This document shows, piece after piece, positions 1-7,910 of a stretch of 64,000 nt of DNA. Under the pieces are notes generated by a model. It searched no databases and was not told the origin of the DNA. It saw only the letters and a program-made list of their open reading frames with translations. The DNA is taken from positions 1-64,000 of the forward strand of contig NZ_JOFS01000036.1 in NCBI RefSeq assembly GCF_000719285.1, read 5' to 3'. This stretch comes from Streptomyces bicolor (GTDB lineage Bacteria; Actinomycetota; Actinomycetes; Streptomycetales; Streptomycetaceae). How positions within the stretch are numbered: the stretch's first letter is position 1; each line of letters starts with the position of its first letter. The translations under genes were made by a program, and so were the position numbers.

Positions 1-896
1 ACGGTGCTGGTGCGTCGCGTCGGGGGCGTCGGGACGGCACCGTGTCGTCGCGTCGGGGACGTCGGGACGGCACCGGCTCGTCGTCCCGTCGGCGTAGCGG
101 CGAGGCCGTTTCGTCGTCTCGCGTCCGTCCGCACGGACCAGAACCGTCGTTCCGCCGACGTGCCGGCGCCCCCGGGCCGTGTCGCCACCGCCGTCCGATG
201 CAGCCCGAAGCCACTGCCGCACAGGGCGACCAGCAGCGCGGCACCCTCCAGGGCGTATCCCGGATGCGCCGTCACCGCCGCCAGGCCGACCAGGGCCGGC
301 CCCAGGACGAAGGAGATCTCGTCCAGGGTGCTCTCGAAGGAGAGCGCGGCGCTCACAGTGCTCTCCGGAGCACGGGCACGGCGGGCGAGAGCGACGAGCC
401 GTGCGCGGGCCATGGGCCCGATCTGGGGCACCGTCGCTCCGGCCGCCGTCCCCAGCACGGCGAGCGCCGCCGTCGGGAGCCGCATGAGCGCCCCGGCGAC
501 CAGTGCGGCGATCGCGACGGCGTTGGCGAGGGAGAAGGCGAGCACGACCGTGCGCTGGCCGTGCCGGTCGGCCAGTCGGCCCACCAGCGGGCCGCAGGCC
601 ACCTGCCCGACGGCGAGCGCGCCGCCGGTCAGTCCCGCGGCCGCCAGGGAACCGCTCGTCCGCGCGACCAGGAGCACGCTGCCGAACTGGACGGTGGCGG
701 TCGGCAGGCGCGCCAGGAAGGACATGACCGGCAGCGACGGGCCGGTCAGGCCGATCACCTGACGGTAGGTCTCCAGAGTGCCGCGCCGCCCGACCCTCCC
801 GATCTTGCTCGCCTTGCCCGTCCGGCCCGCCTTCCCTGTCCTGCCCGTCTCCCCGGTCTGCTTACCGGTCTGTTCCGTCTTCCCCGTCGTTCGCAT
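1..896 (-). CDS. MFS transporter, N-terminal part (runs off the window edge)
   Basis: Reading leftwards from an ATG at 896 gives an open frame to base 1, about 298 codons. A charged Gly/Lys/Thr-rich leader of about 40 residues precedes six hydrophobic segments. The loop between the second and third segments carries LVGRLADRHGQRTV, close to the GRLADRxGRR signature of the major facilitator superfamily, so this is probably a drug or metabolite exporter of the inner membrane. After about residue 230 the sequence becomes a hydrophilic Arg/Pro/Thr-rich stretch with an 11-residue tandem repeat, where the central cytoplasmic loop should be. The C-terminal half lies outside the window. It is divergent from treY with about 80 bp between starts. 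The family is fairly clear; the substrate is unknown. Confidence 0.75.
   Translation of the reverse strand, partial: MRTTGKTEQTGKQTGETGRTGKAGRTGKASKIGRVGRRGTLETYRQVIGLTGPSLPVMSFLARLPTATVQFGSVLLVARTSGSLAAAGLTGGALAVGQVACGPLVGRLADRHGQRTVVLAFSLANAVAIAALVAGALMRLPTAALAVLGTAAGATVPQIGPMARARLVALARRARAPESTVSAALSFESTLDEISFVLGPALVGLAAVTAHPGYALEGAALLVALCGSGFGLHRTAVATRPGGAGTSAERRFWSVRTDARRRNGLAATPTGRRAGAVPTSPTRRHGAVPTPPTRRTST
13..78. repeat. 33-bp in-frame tandem repeat in the MFS central loop
   Basis: Two nearly identical 33-bp units begin at 13 and 46 and contain GTCGGGACGGCACCG. They encode a repeated 11-mer of the form RRxGAVPTxPT on the minus strand. The array may continue beyond the left edge. The period is a multiple of three, so copy-number change would keep the frame. 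Confidence 0.7.
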
Positions 897-977
897 CGCT
901 CGAAGCTAGGCACGCGCGCGGGCCCACGTGGAGGGGACGATGACACGAAGCGCGGCAGGGCGGGTACGTAGCTTTCC

Positions 978-3350
978 ATGACACCTGAGCGACCTGACCC
1001 GACGGTGCCGACCGCCACCTACCGGCTGCAGTTGCAGCCCGCGTTCCCGTTCGGGGCCGCCGCGGCGGCCGTGCCGTATCTGGCGTCTCTCGGCGTCTCG
1101 CATCTGCACCTGTCCCCCGTCCTGGAGGCGGTGCCGGGGTCGGGGCACGGCTATGACGTCGTGGACCACGCGCGCGTGCGCGAGGAATTGGGCGGCGAGG
1201 AGGGGCTGCGCGCGCTGGCACGCACCGCGCGCGAGCACGGCCTGGGCCTGGTCGTGGACATCGTGCCGAACCACATGGCCATGGCCCCGCGCCACAACCG
1301 CGCCCTGTGGGGGGTGCTGCGCGAGGGCCCCAAGTCGCCGTACGCGCGGTGGTTCGACATCGACTGGGAGGCGCAGGGCGGCCAGGTTCTGCTGCCGGTC
1401 CTCGGGGGCCCGCTGGGCGAGGAGCTGGGCCGCCTGGAGGTCGACGGCGACGTCCTGCGCTACTACGACCACGTGTTCCCGCTGCGCGAGGGCACCGAGG
1501 AGCTGCCGCTGCCGCAGCTCCTGGACGCGCAGTGGTACCGGCCGGTGTGGTGGCGGCTGGCCCGTACGGAGCTCAACTACCGGCGGTTCTTCAGCATCTC
1601 GGAGCTGATCGGGGTGCGGGTGGAGGACCCGGAGGTGTTCGAGGCCACACACGCCAAGATCCTCCAGCTGCTCCACGAGGGCGTGATCGACGGCCTGCGC
1701 GTCGACCATCCCGACGGCCTGGCCGACCCCGACGGCTATCTCCAGCGCCTGCATGAGGCGACCCGCGGACGCTGGACGGTCGTGGAGAAGATCCTGTCGG
1801 ACGGGGAGCACCTGCCGGCGTCCTGGCCCGTCGCGGGCACCACCGGCTACGACGCTCTGCGGCACGTGGACGGTCTCTTCACCGACCCGGCGGGCTTCGG
1901 GGAACTCCTGGGCCAGTACCGGAGGTTCGCGGCCCCGCAGACGGACCGCGGCGGCGACTGGGAGGCGACCGTGCGGCGGGCGGCGTACAAGGTGCTCACG
2001 CACGAGCTGGCCACGGAGATCGACCGGCTGACGCGGGTGGCGAACCGCGTGTGCGCGACGTCCACGCAGCCCGCGCTGCGCGACCGCGCGCCCTGGGCGC
2101 TGCGCACCGCGCTGCAGGAACTCCTCGTCCGGATGGAGGTCTACCGACCGTACGCCTCCGGTGACGCGGCCCGTGTCGTCACCGAGGAGGCCGCCGCGGA
2201 GGCGCGGCTCGCCTTCGTCGTGCCCGAGGAGGCCGGTGCGGTCGATGTCGTGCGCGAGCTGGTGCTCGGGCGGGCCGGTGACGGGCCGGAGCACGTGGAG
2301 TTCCGGACGCGGTTCGCGCAGACGGCGTCGGCGCTGCGGGCCAAGTCCGTGGAGGACACGGCGTTCTACCGCTATGTGCCGCTGCTGTCGGCGACCGAGG
2401 TGGGCGGGAATCCGGGGAACCCGGCGGTATCGCCCGACGAGTTCCACGCGTACTGCGCGCGCGTGCAGCGCGACTGGCCCCTGACCGGGACGGTGGCGTC
2501 GACGCACGACACCAAGCGCAGTGCGGACGTACGGGCCGCGCTGGCCGTGCTCACGGAGTGCCCGGAGCGCTGGGCGGACGTCCTGACGGAGGTGACGCGC
2601 GACGGTGAGGGCGTGCCGGACGCGCAACTGGCGTGGGCCGCCTGGCAGACGGTGTTCGGGCTGGGCGAGCCGGCCGTGGACCGTGTTCAGGAGGCCCTGC
2701 TGAAGCATGTGCGCGAGGCCGGGCTGTTCACGAGCTGGACCGAGCAGGAGCCGCCGTACGAGGAGGCGGTGGCGGCGTTCGTCGCGGCGGGGCCGTGCGG
2801 GGCGCCGGGCGAGCGCGTGGCCGCCTTCCGGAGCAGCCTGGACCCGCACATCCGGGCGAACGTGCTGGGCATGGCCCTGACCCAGCTGACCATGCCGGGC
2901 GTCCCGGACGTCTACCAGGGCACCGAGGGTGAGTACCGGGCGCTGGTGGACCCGGACAACCGGCGGGCCGTGCGGTTCCCGCACGAGGACCCGGGCGACA
3001 AGGGCGCGGTCACCGCGGCAGCGCTGGGGTTGCGCAGGCGCCGCCCCGGTGTGTTCGGCGACTCGGCGTCGTACGCGCCCCTGACCGCCGAGGGCCCGGC
3101 GGCCGCCCACTGTGCGGCCTTCGTGCGCTCCGGCGAGGTGGTCACCGCCGTGACCCGGCTGTCGCTGCGACTGGCCCGGGCGGGCGGCTGGCACGACACG
3201 CTGCTGCCGCTGCCGCCGGGCCGATGGGCCGATGTGTTCGCCCCGGAGCGGGAGTTCACCGGGCACGCGCGCGTGGAGGAGCTGTTCGAGCGGCTGCCGG
3301 TGGCGTTGCTGGAGCGGGTCGGTCCGGAGGAGCGGACGGAGGGGCCGTAG
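978..3350 (+). CDS. treY: Malto-oligosyltrehalose synthase (TreY)
   Basis: The 790-residue product matches the usual TreY length. It converts the reducing-end maltose unit of maltodextrins to an alpha,alpha-1,1-trehalosyl terminus in the cytoplasm, the first step of the TreY-TreZ route from glycogen to trehalose. The GH13 barrel signatures are visible: YRLQLQPAFPF at the start, DIVPNHMA, GLRVDHPDG with the likely nucleophile Asp243, VVEKIL with the likely acid Glu270, and STHDTKRS with Asp511. TreY-typical inserts separate the barrel strands. The ATG at 978 has only a weak ribosome binding site. The partner treZ is about 4.6 kb downstream on the same strand, so the two are not co-transcribed here. 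Confidence 0.95.
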   Translation: MTPERPDPTVPTATYRLQLQPAFPFGAAAAAVPYLASLGVSHLHLSPVLEAVPGSGHGYDVVDHARVREELGGEEGLRALARTAREHGLGLVVDIVPNHMAMAPRHNRALWGVLREGPKSPYARWFDIDWEAQGGQVLLPVLGGPLGEELGRLEVDGDVLRYYDHVFPLREGTEELPLPQLLDAQWYRPVWWRLARTELNYRRFFSISELIGVRVEDPEVFEATHAKILQLLHEGVIDGLRVDHPDGLADPDGYLQRLHEATRGRWTVVEKILSDGEHLPASWPVAGTTGYDALRHVDGLFTDPAGFGELLGQYRRFAAPQTDRGGDWEATVRRAAYKVLTHELATEIDRLTRVANRVCATSTQPALRDRAPWALRTALQELLVRMEVYRPYASGDAARVVTEEAAAEARLAFVVPEEAGAVDVVRELVLGRAGDGPEHVEFRTRFAQTASALRAKSVEDTAFYRYVPLLSATEVGGNPGNPAVSPDEFHAYCARVQRDWPLTGTVASTHDTKRSADVRAALAVLTECPERWADVLTEVTRDGEGVPDAQLAWAAWQTVFGLGEPAVDRVQEALLKHVREAGLFTSWTEQEPPYEEAVAAFVAAGPCGAPGERVAAFRSSLDPHIRANVLGMALTQLTMPGVPDVYQGTEGEYRALVDPDNRRAVRFPHEDPGDKGAVTAAALGLRRRRPGVFGDSASYAPLTAEGPAAAHCAAFVRSGEVVTAVTRLSLRLARAGGWHDTLLPLPPGRWADVFAPEREFTGHARVEELFERLPVALLERVGPEERTEGP

Positions 3351-3682
3351 TGCCGGTTCTCCCGGCGCGTACGACGTCACCACGCGCCGGAGCGTCATGC
3401 CGACGACCGGCTCGTACCCGCGCGCGCTCCCGGTGCTCGTGCCCGACGGCCGGCGCGTGGTGACGGGCGGCGACGCAGGCCGGCTGTCCGGTTCCGGCGA
3501 CCCTCCTGGCGGTCGGCGGGCAGTGATCGGCGGGGCGTACGCCTCGTACCGTCACTCCTGAGGCGCGGAGGCCGTCGGCGTGGAGCGGCCGGACGGGCCT
3601 CGCACTGCCGCTGTCGCCGACCGCCCCTGGCTGCCGGCGGCAAATGCAACTGGGCGCCCCCTGGAGCCTCCCCGTGAACTCC
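3351..3682. other. Intergenic stretch with no recognisable gene
   Basis: Between the treY stop and the promoter of the next gene, short open frames exist on both strands, but none has a convincing start, family motif or codon pattern. A GCCGG/CCGGC inverted repeat just after the treY stop could be a weak terminator. Confidence 0.4.
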
Positions 3683-3711
3683 TTGACACATCAACGAGAC
3701 CGTGGGGTACT
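3683..3711 (+). promoter_or_regulatory. Promoter for the first M14 peptidase gene
   Basis: A perfect -35 box TTGACA (3683-3688) is followed after 17 nt by GGTACT (3706-3711). Transcription would start near 3718, just upstream of the GTG at 3735. This supports that start over the GTG at 3702, which lies inside the promoter. Confidence 0.5.
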
Positions 3712-3734
3712 GCGGATTGCGAAGCAGGGCGGAC

Positions 3735-4994
3735 GTGACGGGGGTGAGTCTCCTGCCGGAGCTGCGCTACCCCACCCTTGCCGAACTCGTGCTGTCCGCC
3801 CGGGCGCTGGCCGCTCACCGACCCGACCTGTGCTCCCTGAGACAGGTGGGGACCTCCCGGGGCGGCAGACCCCTCCACCTGCTGTCCATCGGCCACGCCC
3901 GCCGCGCCGTCCTGGTGGTCGCGGGCGCACACGCCAACGAGCCGACAGGGAGCTCCACGCTCCTCGCGGTCGCCGAACGTGTCCTGCACGAGCGGGACCT
4001 ACGGGCCGACATCTCCTGGCACTTCCTGCTGTGCGCGGACCCCGACGGGGCGACCCTGCACGTCACCCCGGCGCCCCGCAACCTGTTCGAGTACCACCTC
4101 GGCTTCTTCAGGCCCGCGGCCGCTGAGCAGCCGGAGTGGGCACCGGCCGCGCTGCCCCCCGGCCGGCTGCCGCCGGAGACCCGCGCGCTGACCCGGGTCA
4201 TCGACGAACTGCGCCCCTACCTCCAGGTGACGCTGCACGGAACGGATCTGGGCGGCAGCTGGGTGCAGTTGACGAAGGACGTCCCCGGGCTCGCCGAGCC
4301 GTTCGCGAAGTCCGCGGCCGAGCTGCACATCCCGGTGGAGACCGGTGCCTCCGACGCGGCGGGCTGGCCGGCGGCCGGGCCCGGGGTGCATGTGATGCCG
4401 GCGCCGGGCGCGGGCGCGGCGTATCCGAGCATGCCGGACGACGCGCGCAACAGCACCTGGTATCACGTGCACCGGTACGGCGGACTGACCGCGGTCGTCG
4501 AGGTGCCGATGTGGGCGAGCGACCTGGTGGACGACCCGGCCCCGCATCCGGACCCGGCCGGGGCGATGCGGCGACTGGGATCCCGGCTGCTGCGGGACTC
4601 GCTGGAGGTGGAGCGGGTGCTGACCGAGGCGCTGCCCCGCCTGGACGGCGTCGACGGGCCCCTGTTGCGGGCCTCGAAGTGGGCGCTGGAACTCGTGCCG
4701 GGGCTGGCCGCCGACTGGACGCACACGCCGCCCGCCGACGACACCAGGGCTTACGTCGGGAGCGTGGACGCTTTCGGGCGCCGGCTTCCGCTGCGGGCGG
4801 CGGCCATGCTGCTGCGGGTCCTGCAGGAGACCGACGACCGCGCGGCACCGCGCCTCGAACACCTCGTGGCGACCTGGAGCGATGCCTTCGCCGAACGCTT
4901 CCGAGCCCGCTGGGTGCCCTTGGAGCACCAGGTCGAGCACCAGTCCCGCACGGTCGTCGCGGCGGCGCTGCACGCACGCGACCGGGCGATGTGA
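3735..4994 (+). CDS. M14-family zinc carboxypeptidase
   Basis: The 419-residue protein has the metallocarboxypeptidase layout: GAHANEPTG (zinc ligands His and Glu of the HxxE motif), a third zinc ligand in TLHGTDLGG, and a late VVEVPMW segment placed where the catalytic Glu belongs. It lacks an obvious signal peptide, so a cytoplasmic peptidase or amidase is likely; the substrate is unknown. The GTG at 3735 is preferred because AGGGCGG precedes it and a consensus promoter ends just upstream; the product then begins MTGVSLLPELRYPTL, aligning with its paralogue. That paralogue is on the opposite strand at 5665-7035 and shares the same core, so an old duplication flanking the subtilisin-inhibitor gene is likely. 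Confidence 0.8.
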   Translation: MTGVSLLPELRYPTLAELVLSARALAAHRPDLCSLRQVGTSRGGRPLHLLSIGHARRAVLVVAGAHANEPTGSSTLLAVAERVLHERDLRADISWHFLLCADPDGATLHVTPAPRNLFEYHLGFFRPAAAEQPEWAPAALPPGRLPPETRALTRVIDELRPYLQVTLHGTDLGGSWVQLTKDVPGLAEPFAKSAAELHIPVETGASDAAGWPAAGPGVHVMPAPGAGAAYPSMPDDARNSTWYHVHRYGGLTAVVEVPMWASDLVDDPAPHPDPAGAMRRLGSRLLRDSLEVERVLTEALPRLDGVDGPLLRASKWALELVPGLAADWTHTPPADDTRAYVGSVDAFGRRLPLRAAAMLLRVLQETDDRAAPRLEHLVATWSDAFAERFRARWVPLEHQVEHQSRTVVAAALHARDRAM

Positions 4995-5041
4995 GACGGA
5001 CCGGGCGGCGTAGGACGGACCTGCTGACGTGAGACGGACCT

Positions 5042-5077
5042 CGCGGCCCGCCAGGACGCCCGCGGCCCGCCAGGACG
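5042..5077. repeat. Direct repeats between convergent genes
   Basis: The 17-mer CGCGGCCCGCCAGGACG occurs at 5042 and again at 5061. A related repetition of GACGGACC lies just upstream (about 4995-5040). The gap separates the convergent peptidase and inhibitor genes and ends in one copy of the CACGCGCGCGTG palindrome at 5082. Confidence 0.6.
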
Positions 5078-5149
5078 GCGCCACGCGCGCGTGCGGCTGG
5101 CCAGCGGCATACGGCGGCCCGAGCGGGCGTCTCGTCTTGAGAAACCGTG

Positions 5150-5668
5150 TCAGCCGTCCAGTGTGAACAGCGAGCCCGTCCGCGCGGTCAGCGCGCAGGA
5201 GTTGGAGAAGGTCTCCCGGTACTCGACGGACCGTCCGCCCCATGTCCCGCGCGCGTGGGCGGTGACCGGCGCGTAGATCATCGGGCAGAAGGTGTTCGTG
5301 GGCTGGAGTCGCTGGAGCCGGCTGACGTCGCCGTCCACCTTCTCGAGTTCCGCGCAGGCCTCGACCGCGCGTCCGTGGCCCTGGGGCGGGTCGCAGGAGA
5401 GGAGGATGCCGCGGCTGTGCCCGCCCTCGCCGCGCGTGCCGGATGGTCCGCCGTCACCACGCGTGTCGCCGCGCCCGCCGTCGCCGGGGGTGATCGTGAG
5501 GAAGAGCCAGCGGGTCGGCCCCGGCTCCAGGAGGGGGTCGTGCGCCGCCGCGGGCGCCGGGATCGCGCCGAGGACGAGGAGGGTGGTGGCGGCCGACAGG
5601 CCGACCCGTACGGCCTTCGCCGCGCGGGAGTCTCCGGTGAGGTAGCGCCTCGTGAGGGATTGCGTCAT
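5150..5668 (-). CDS. Subtilisin inhibitor-like protein (SSI family, MEROPS I16)
   Basis: This 172-residue secreted protein has a signal peptide ending near APAAAHD. The inhibitor domain keeps four cysteines placed as in SSI (LSCDPPQG, VEACAEL, FCPMIYAP, FSNSCAL) and the reactive loop CPMIY, corresponding to CPMVY of S. albogriseolus SSI, where the Met is P1. It should inhibit subtilisin-like proteases outside the cell. An unusual Gly/Asp/Arg-rich insertion of roughly 15-20 residues separates the first strand (WLFLTITPG) from the first cysteine. Its ATG overlaps the stop of the upstream M14 peptidase gene (ATGA), so the two are probably translationally coupled. A subtilase is encoded at 29927-31732; whether the pair interact is unknown. 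Confidence 0.88.
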   Translation of the reverse strand: MTQSLTRRYLTGDSRAAKAVRVGLSAATTLLVLGAIPAPAAAHDPLLEPGPTRWLFLTITPGDGGRGDTRGDGGPSGTRGEGGHSRGILLSCDPPQGHGRAVEACAELEKVDGDVSRLQRLQPTNTFCPMIYAPVTAHARGTWGGRSVEYRETFSNSCALTARTGSLFTLDG

Positions 5669-7035
5669 TCCCGATGCATCGGCACGGCGGCCCCGGCATT
5701 CCAGCCCGACTCACCCGAACGGGAGCACGCGGGCGCGTACCTGCCGGCGAGTTCGAACGTGGCGAGCACGACCCGCGCCTGGTACTCCACCTGGCGCGCG
5801 ACCGGTATCCAGCGCGCCCCGCAGCCGTCGCGGTAGTCGTCGCACCACTCGTCCAGGAGGCGGACCAGTTCCGGCAGCACTCCGGCCGGGTCGCGTCCGG
5901 CGGCCGTCACGAGCTGGTGCAGCAGACCGGCCGTCCGCAGGGCGAGGCGCCGCCCGGCGATGCGCAGGGCGGCCAGATGGGCGGTGCTGAGCGGCGGGAG
6001 GGGGCGGGCGCCGCCGACGTCGGGGAGGTCGGGGTCCCAGGTGTCGGCGAGCCCGGGGCAGACCAGTAAATAGTCGTCCACCGGGGCGAGCAGCCGGGCA
6101 GTCTCCGGTCCGGCGGGAAGGTGCGGACGCAGGCGCTCCAGCAACCGCTCCAGGACACGCGCGTCGTGGCGCAGGGTGTGGCTCACCATGCGCAGGACCG
6201 TTTCCTCATCGGCGGGCGGAGTGCTGTCCTCCACCGCGGCCACACCCCACATGGGGGCCTCGACGACCGCCGTGACCGTGCCGTACCGGTGCGGATGAAA
6301 CCACGTCGACTCGACGGCCGCCTCGGTGATCGCGGCGGCCAGATCGCCCCGGCGAGGCCTGGGGATCCGATAGACGGCGGGTCCCAGTTCCGGCCAGTAC
6401 AGGGTGTCGTAGGGGCCGAGCTCACGCGGTATGCCGAGGCGGGCCGCGGAGTGCGCGACGCGCTGGGCGAGGCCGGGCAGGTCGTGGGTCAGCTCGACGA
6501 AGCCGCCGCCGACGTCCACGCCGTGCAGGGAGCACTGCAGGAAGGGCCGCAGTTCGTCCTGGAGGTCGAGCAGGGCGCGGGTCTCCGGCAGTGTGGCGGC
6601 GTCGGCGCCGTCGGGCAGCCATTCGGGCTGTTCCAGGAAGCCGGGCCGGAAGAAGTGCCGGAAGTAGCCTTCGAGGGCGTACGGGCCGTGCAGCCAGCCC
6701 TCGTTGCGGCGCAGGCCGTCCGGGTCCAGGCACAGCAGCAGGTTCCAGGTGGCGTCTGCGCCCTCGTGCAGGCGAGGGTCGGCGAGTATCCGTTCCGCCA
6801 GCCGCAGTACCGTCGCGCCGCCCACCGGTTCGTTGGCGTGCGGGCCGGCCACGACGAGAGCCTGGCGGGTGCCGTGGCCGACGGACAGCAGCCACAGCGG
6901 GTTGCCCGCGCGGGACGTCCCCGCGCGGCGCAGTCGGGCGTCGCGGGGACGGCGGGCGACGAGTGCGGCCGCCCGTGCGGCCAGCTCGTCGACGCTCGGG
7001 TAGCGGAGGAGTGGCGGCAGGGCACACCTCCACAA
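5665..7035 (-). CDS. M14-family zinc carboxypeptidase, paralogue with a TTA codon
   Basis: About 456 residues, paralogous to the peptidase at 3735-4994. It shows GPHANEPVG (HxxE zinc ligands), SLHGVDVGG (third ligand) and VVEAPMW near the catalytic Glu. Codon 323 (complement of 6067-6069, in DDYLLV) is TTA, which makes expression dependent on the bldA tRNA in streptomycetes. The start is uncertain. The first usable codon is TTG at 7035 without a clear ribosome site; a good GGAGG sits 6 nt before an in-frame CTG at 7020, which would give a start MPPLLRYP like the paralogue. The gene leads an operon with the subtilisin inhibitor (4-nt overlap). Confidence 0.8.
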   Translation of the reverse strand: MWRCALPPLLRYPSVDELAARAAALVARRPRDARLRRAGTSRAGNPLWLLSVGHGTRQALVVAGPHANEPVGGATVLRLAERILADPRLHEGADATWNLLLCLDPDGLRRNEGWLHGPYALEGYFRHFFRPGFLEQPEWLPDGADAATLPETRALLDLQDELRPFLQCSLHGVDVGGGFVELTHDLPGLAQRVAHSAARLGIPRELGPYDTLYWPELGPAVYRIPRPRRGDLAAAITEAAVESTWFHPHRYGTVTAVVEAPMWGVAAVEDSTPPADEETVLRMVSHTLRHDARVLERLLERLRPHLPAGPETARLLAPVDDYLLVCPGLADTWDPDLPDVGGARPLPPLSTAHLAALRIAGRRLALRTAGLLHQLVTAAGRDPAGVLPELVRLLDEWCDDYRDGCGARWIPVARQVEYQARVVLATFELAGRYAPACSRSGESGWNAGAAVPMHRE

Positions 7036-7088
7036 TGTGGTGCCGTCGGTTCACCTGGTGTGCATGGTGTACGCACAGTCAGTCACGA

Positions 7089-7106
7089 GTTGACGAGTAC
7101 GTCAAC
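7089..7106. promoter_or_regulatory. Inverted repeat upstream of the peptidase-inhibitor operon
   Basis: GTTGACG and CGTCAAC are perfect 7-bp arms around AGTA, located 55-70 bp upstream of the M14 peptidase start. The minus-strand reading includes a TTGACG that could serve as a -35 box, so the repeat may be a repressor or activator site. No -10 box is clear. Confidence 0.4.
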
Positions 7107-7172
7107 ACCGCAGAGCGCAAAGCGACTTGAGCCAAGCGTCCCGTGAGGCCAGGGCCAGAACCGAGGTTCGCC

Positions 7173-7724
7173 TCAGTACGCGGCGAGCCGGAACGACATC
7201 CGCCCGAAGCCGACCTGGTCGCCCTCACGGACCACGACGGCGCCGATGACGCGTCGGCCGTTGACCGTGGTGCCGTTGGTGGAGCCGAGGTCGCGCAGGA
7301 CCCATATGCCGCCCTGGTGGCTCAGTTCGGCGTGCACCCGGGAGACGGTCTCGTGGGTCAGCCGCAGCCCGTTGGCGGGGTCGCGGCCTATGCGCAGCGG
7401 ATGGCCGGACGCGGGGTGGGGCAGCAGCAGCTTGGGCAGCCGCTCGGCCTGCCATGCCCTGCGCAGCCGTACGGTGAAGCCGGAGATCGCCTCGACGGTG
7501 CCGAACACCAGACGGGACACACGGCTCTCGACGGGGAGGTCGGCGGTGAGCACCGCGAGCTCGTCCGCGCGGCGGGCGGCGAGGGCGAGTTCCATGCGCC
7601 GCACGAACGTGTCGTGCGACAGCCGGCCCATGGCGACGCCGTCACGGAGCACCTGCAGCGCCTTGTCGCGCTCCGCGTCGGAGAGCCGCGCGGGGTACGT
7701 GTTGAACTCGAAGGACGACGTCAC
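7173..7724 (-). CDS. DUF1707 and FHA domain protein
   Basis: The 183-residue cytoplasmic protein begins with a DUF1707-type segment (residues about 10-60; RLSDAERDKALQVLRD, then GRLSHDTFVRRMELAL). It ends with a forkhead-associated domain (about 108-180) that has the phosphothreonine-binding residues: IGRDPANGLRL, TVSRVHAEL and DLGSTNGTTVNG. FHA domains read Ser/Thr-kinase phosphorylation, so this is probably a signalling adaptor. No kinase gene is adjacent. It is transcribed divergently from treZ. Confidence 0.88.
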   Translation of the reverse strand: MTSSFEFNTYPARLSDAERDKALQVLRDGVAMGRLSHDTFVRRMELALAARRADELAVLTADLPVESRVSRLVFGTVEAISGFTVRLRRAWQAERLPKLLLPHPASGHPLRIGRDPANGLRLTHETVSRVHAELSHQGGIWVLRDLGSTNGTTVNGRRVIGAVVVREGDQVGFGRMSFRLAAY

Positions 7725-7834
7725 GGTGCTGATTGTCGGTCAGTGAACCCCCGGTGTCCAGAAAACGCGGAAACGGCGGCCACGCGCGCGTGCCCACCGG
7801 GGCCGGTCACGACACCCCGCCGCAAAAGGGAAGA

Positions 7835-7861
7835 TTCAAAAGCGGATTGATCTCGTTTGAA
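7835..7861. promoter_or_regulatory. Possible operator upstream of treZ
   Basis: TTCAAA (7835-7840) and TTTGAA (7856-7861) form a spaced inverted repeat in an AT-richer patch about 50 bp before the treZ start, between the divergent FHA gene and treZ. It is a plausible regulator site, but no promoter boxes can be assigned. Confidence 0.25.
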
Positions 7862-7910
7862 GCACCATGGACGGGCTACATCACGGTGAGCAGACGAAGG
7901 GGAACCGTCC

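Noticed and set aside
906..3398. An 830-codon open frame on the minus strand opposite treY
   Set aside because: It is antisense to a clear TreY with catalytic motifs. The translation is Arg/Gly/Leu/Gln-biased without domains, as expected of GC-rich shadow frames.
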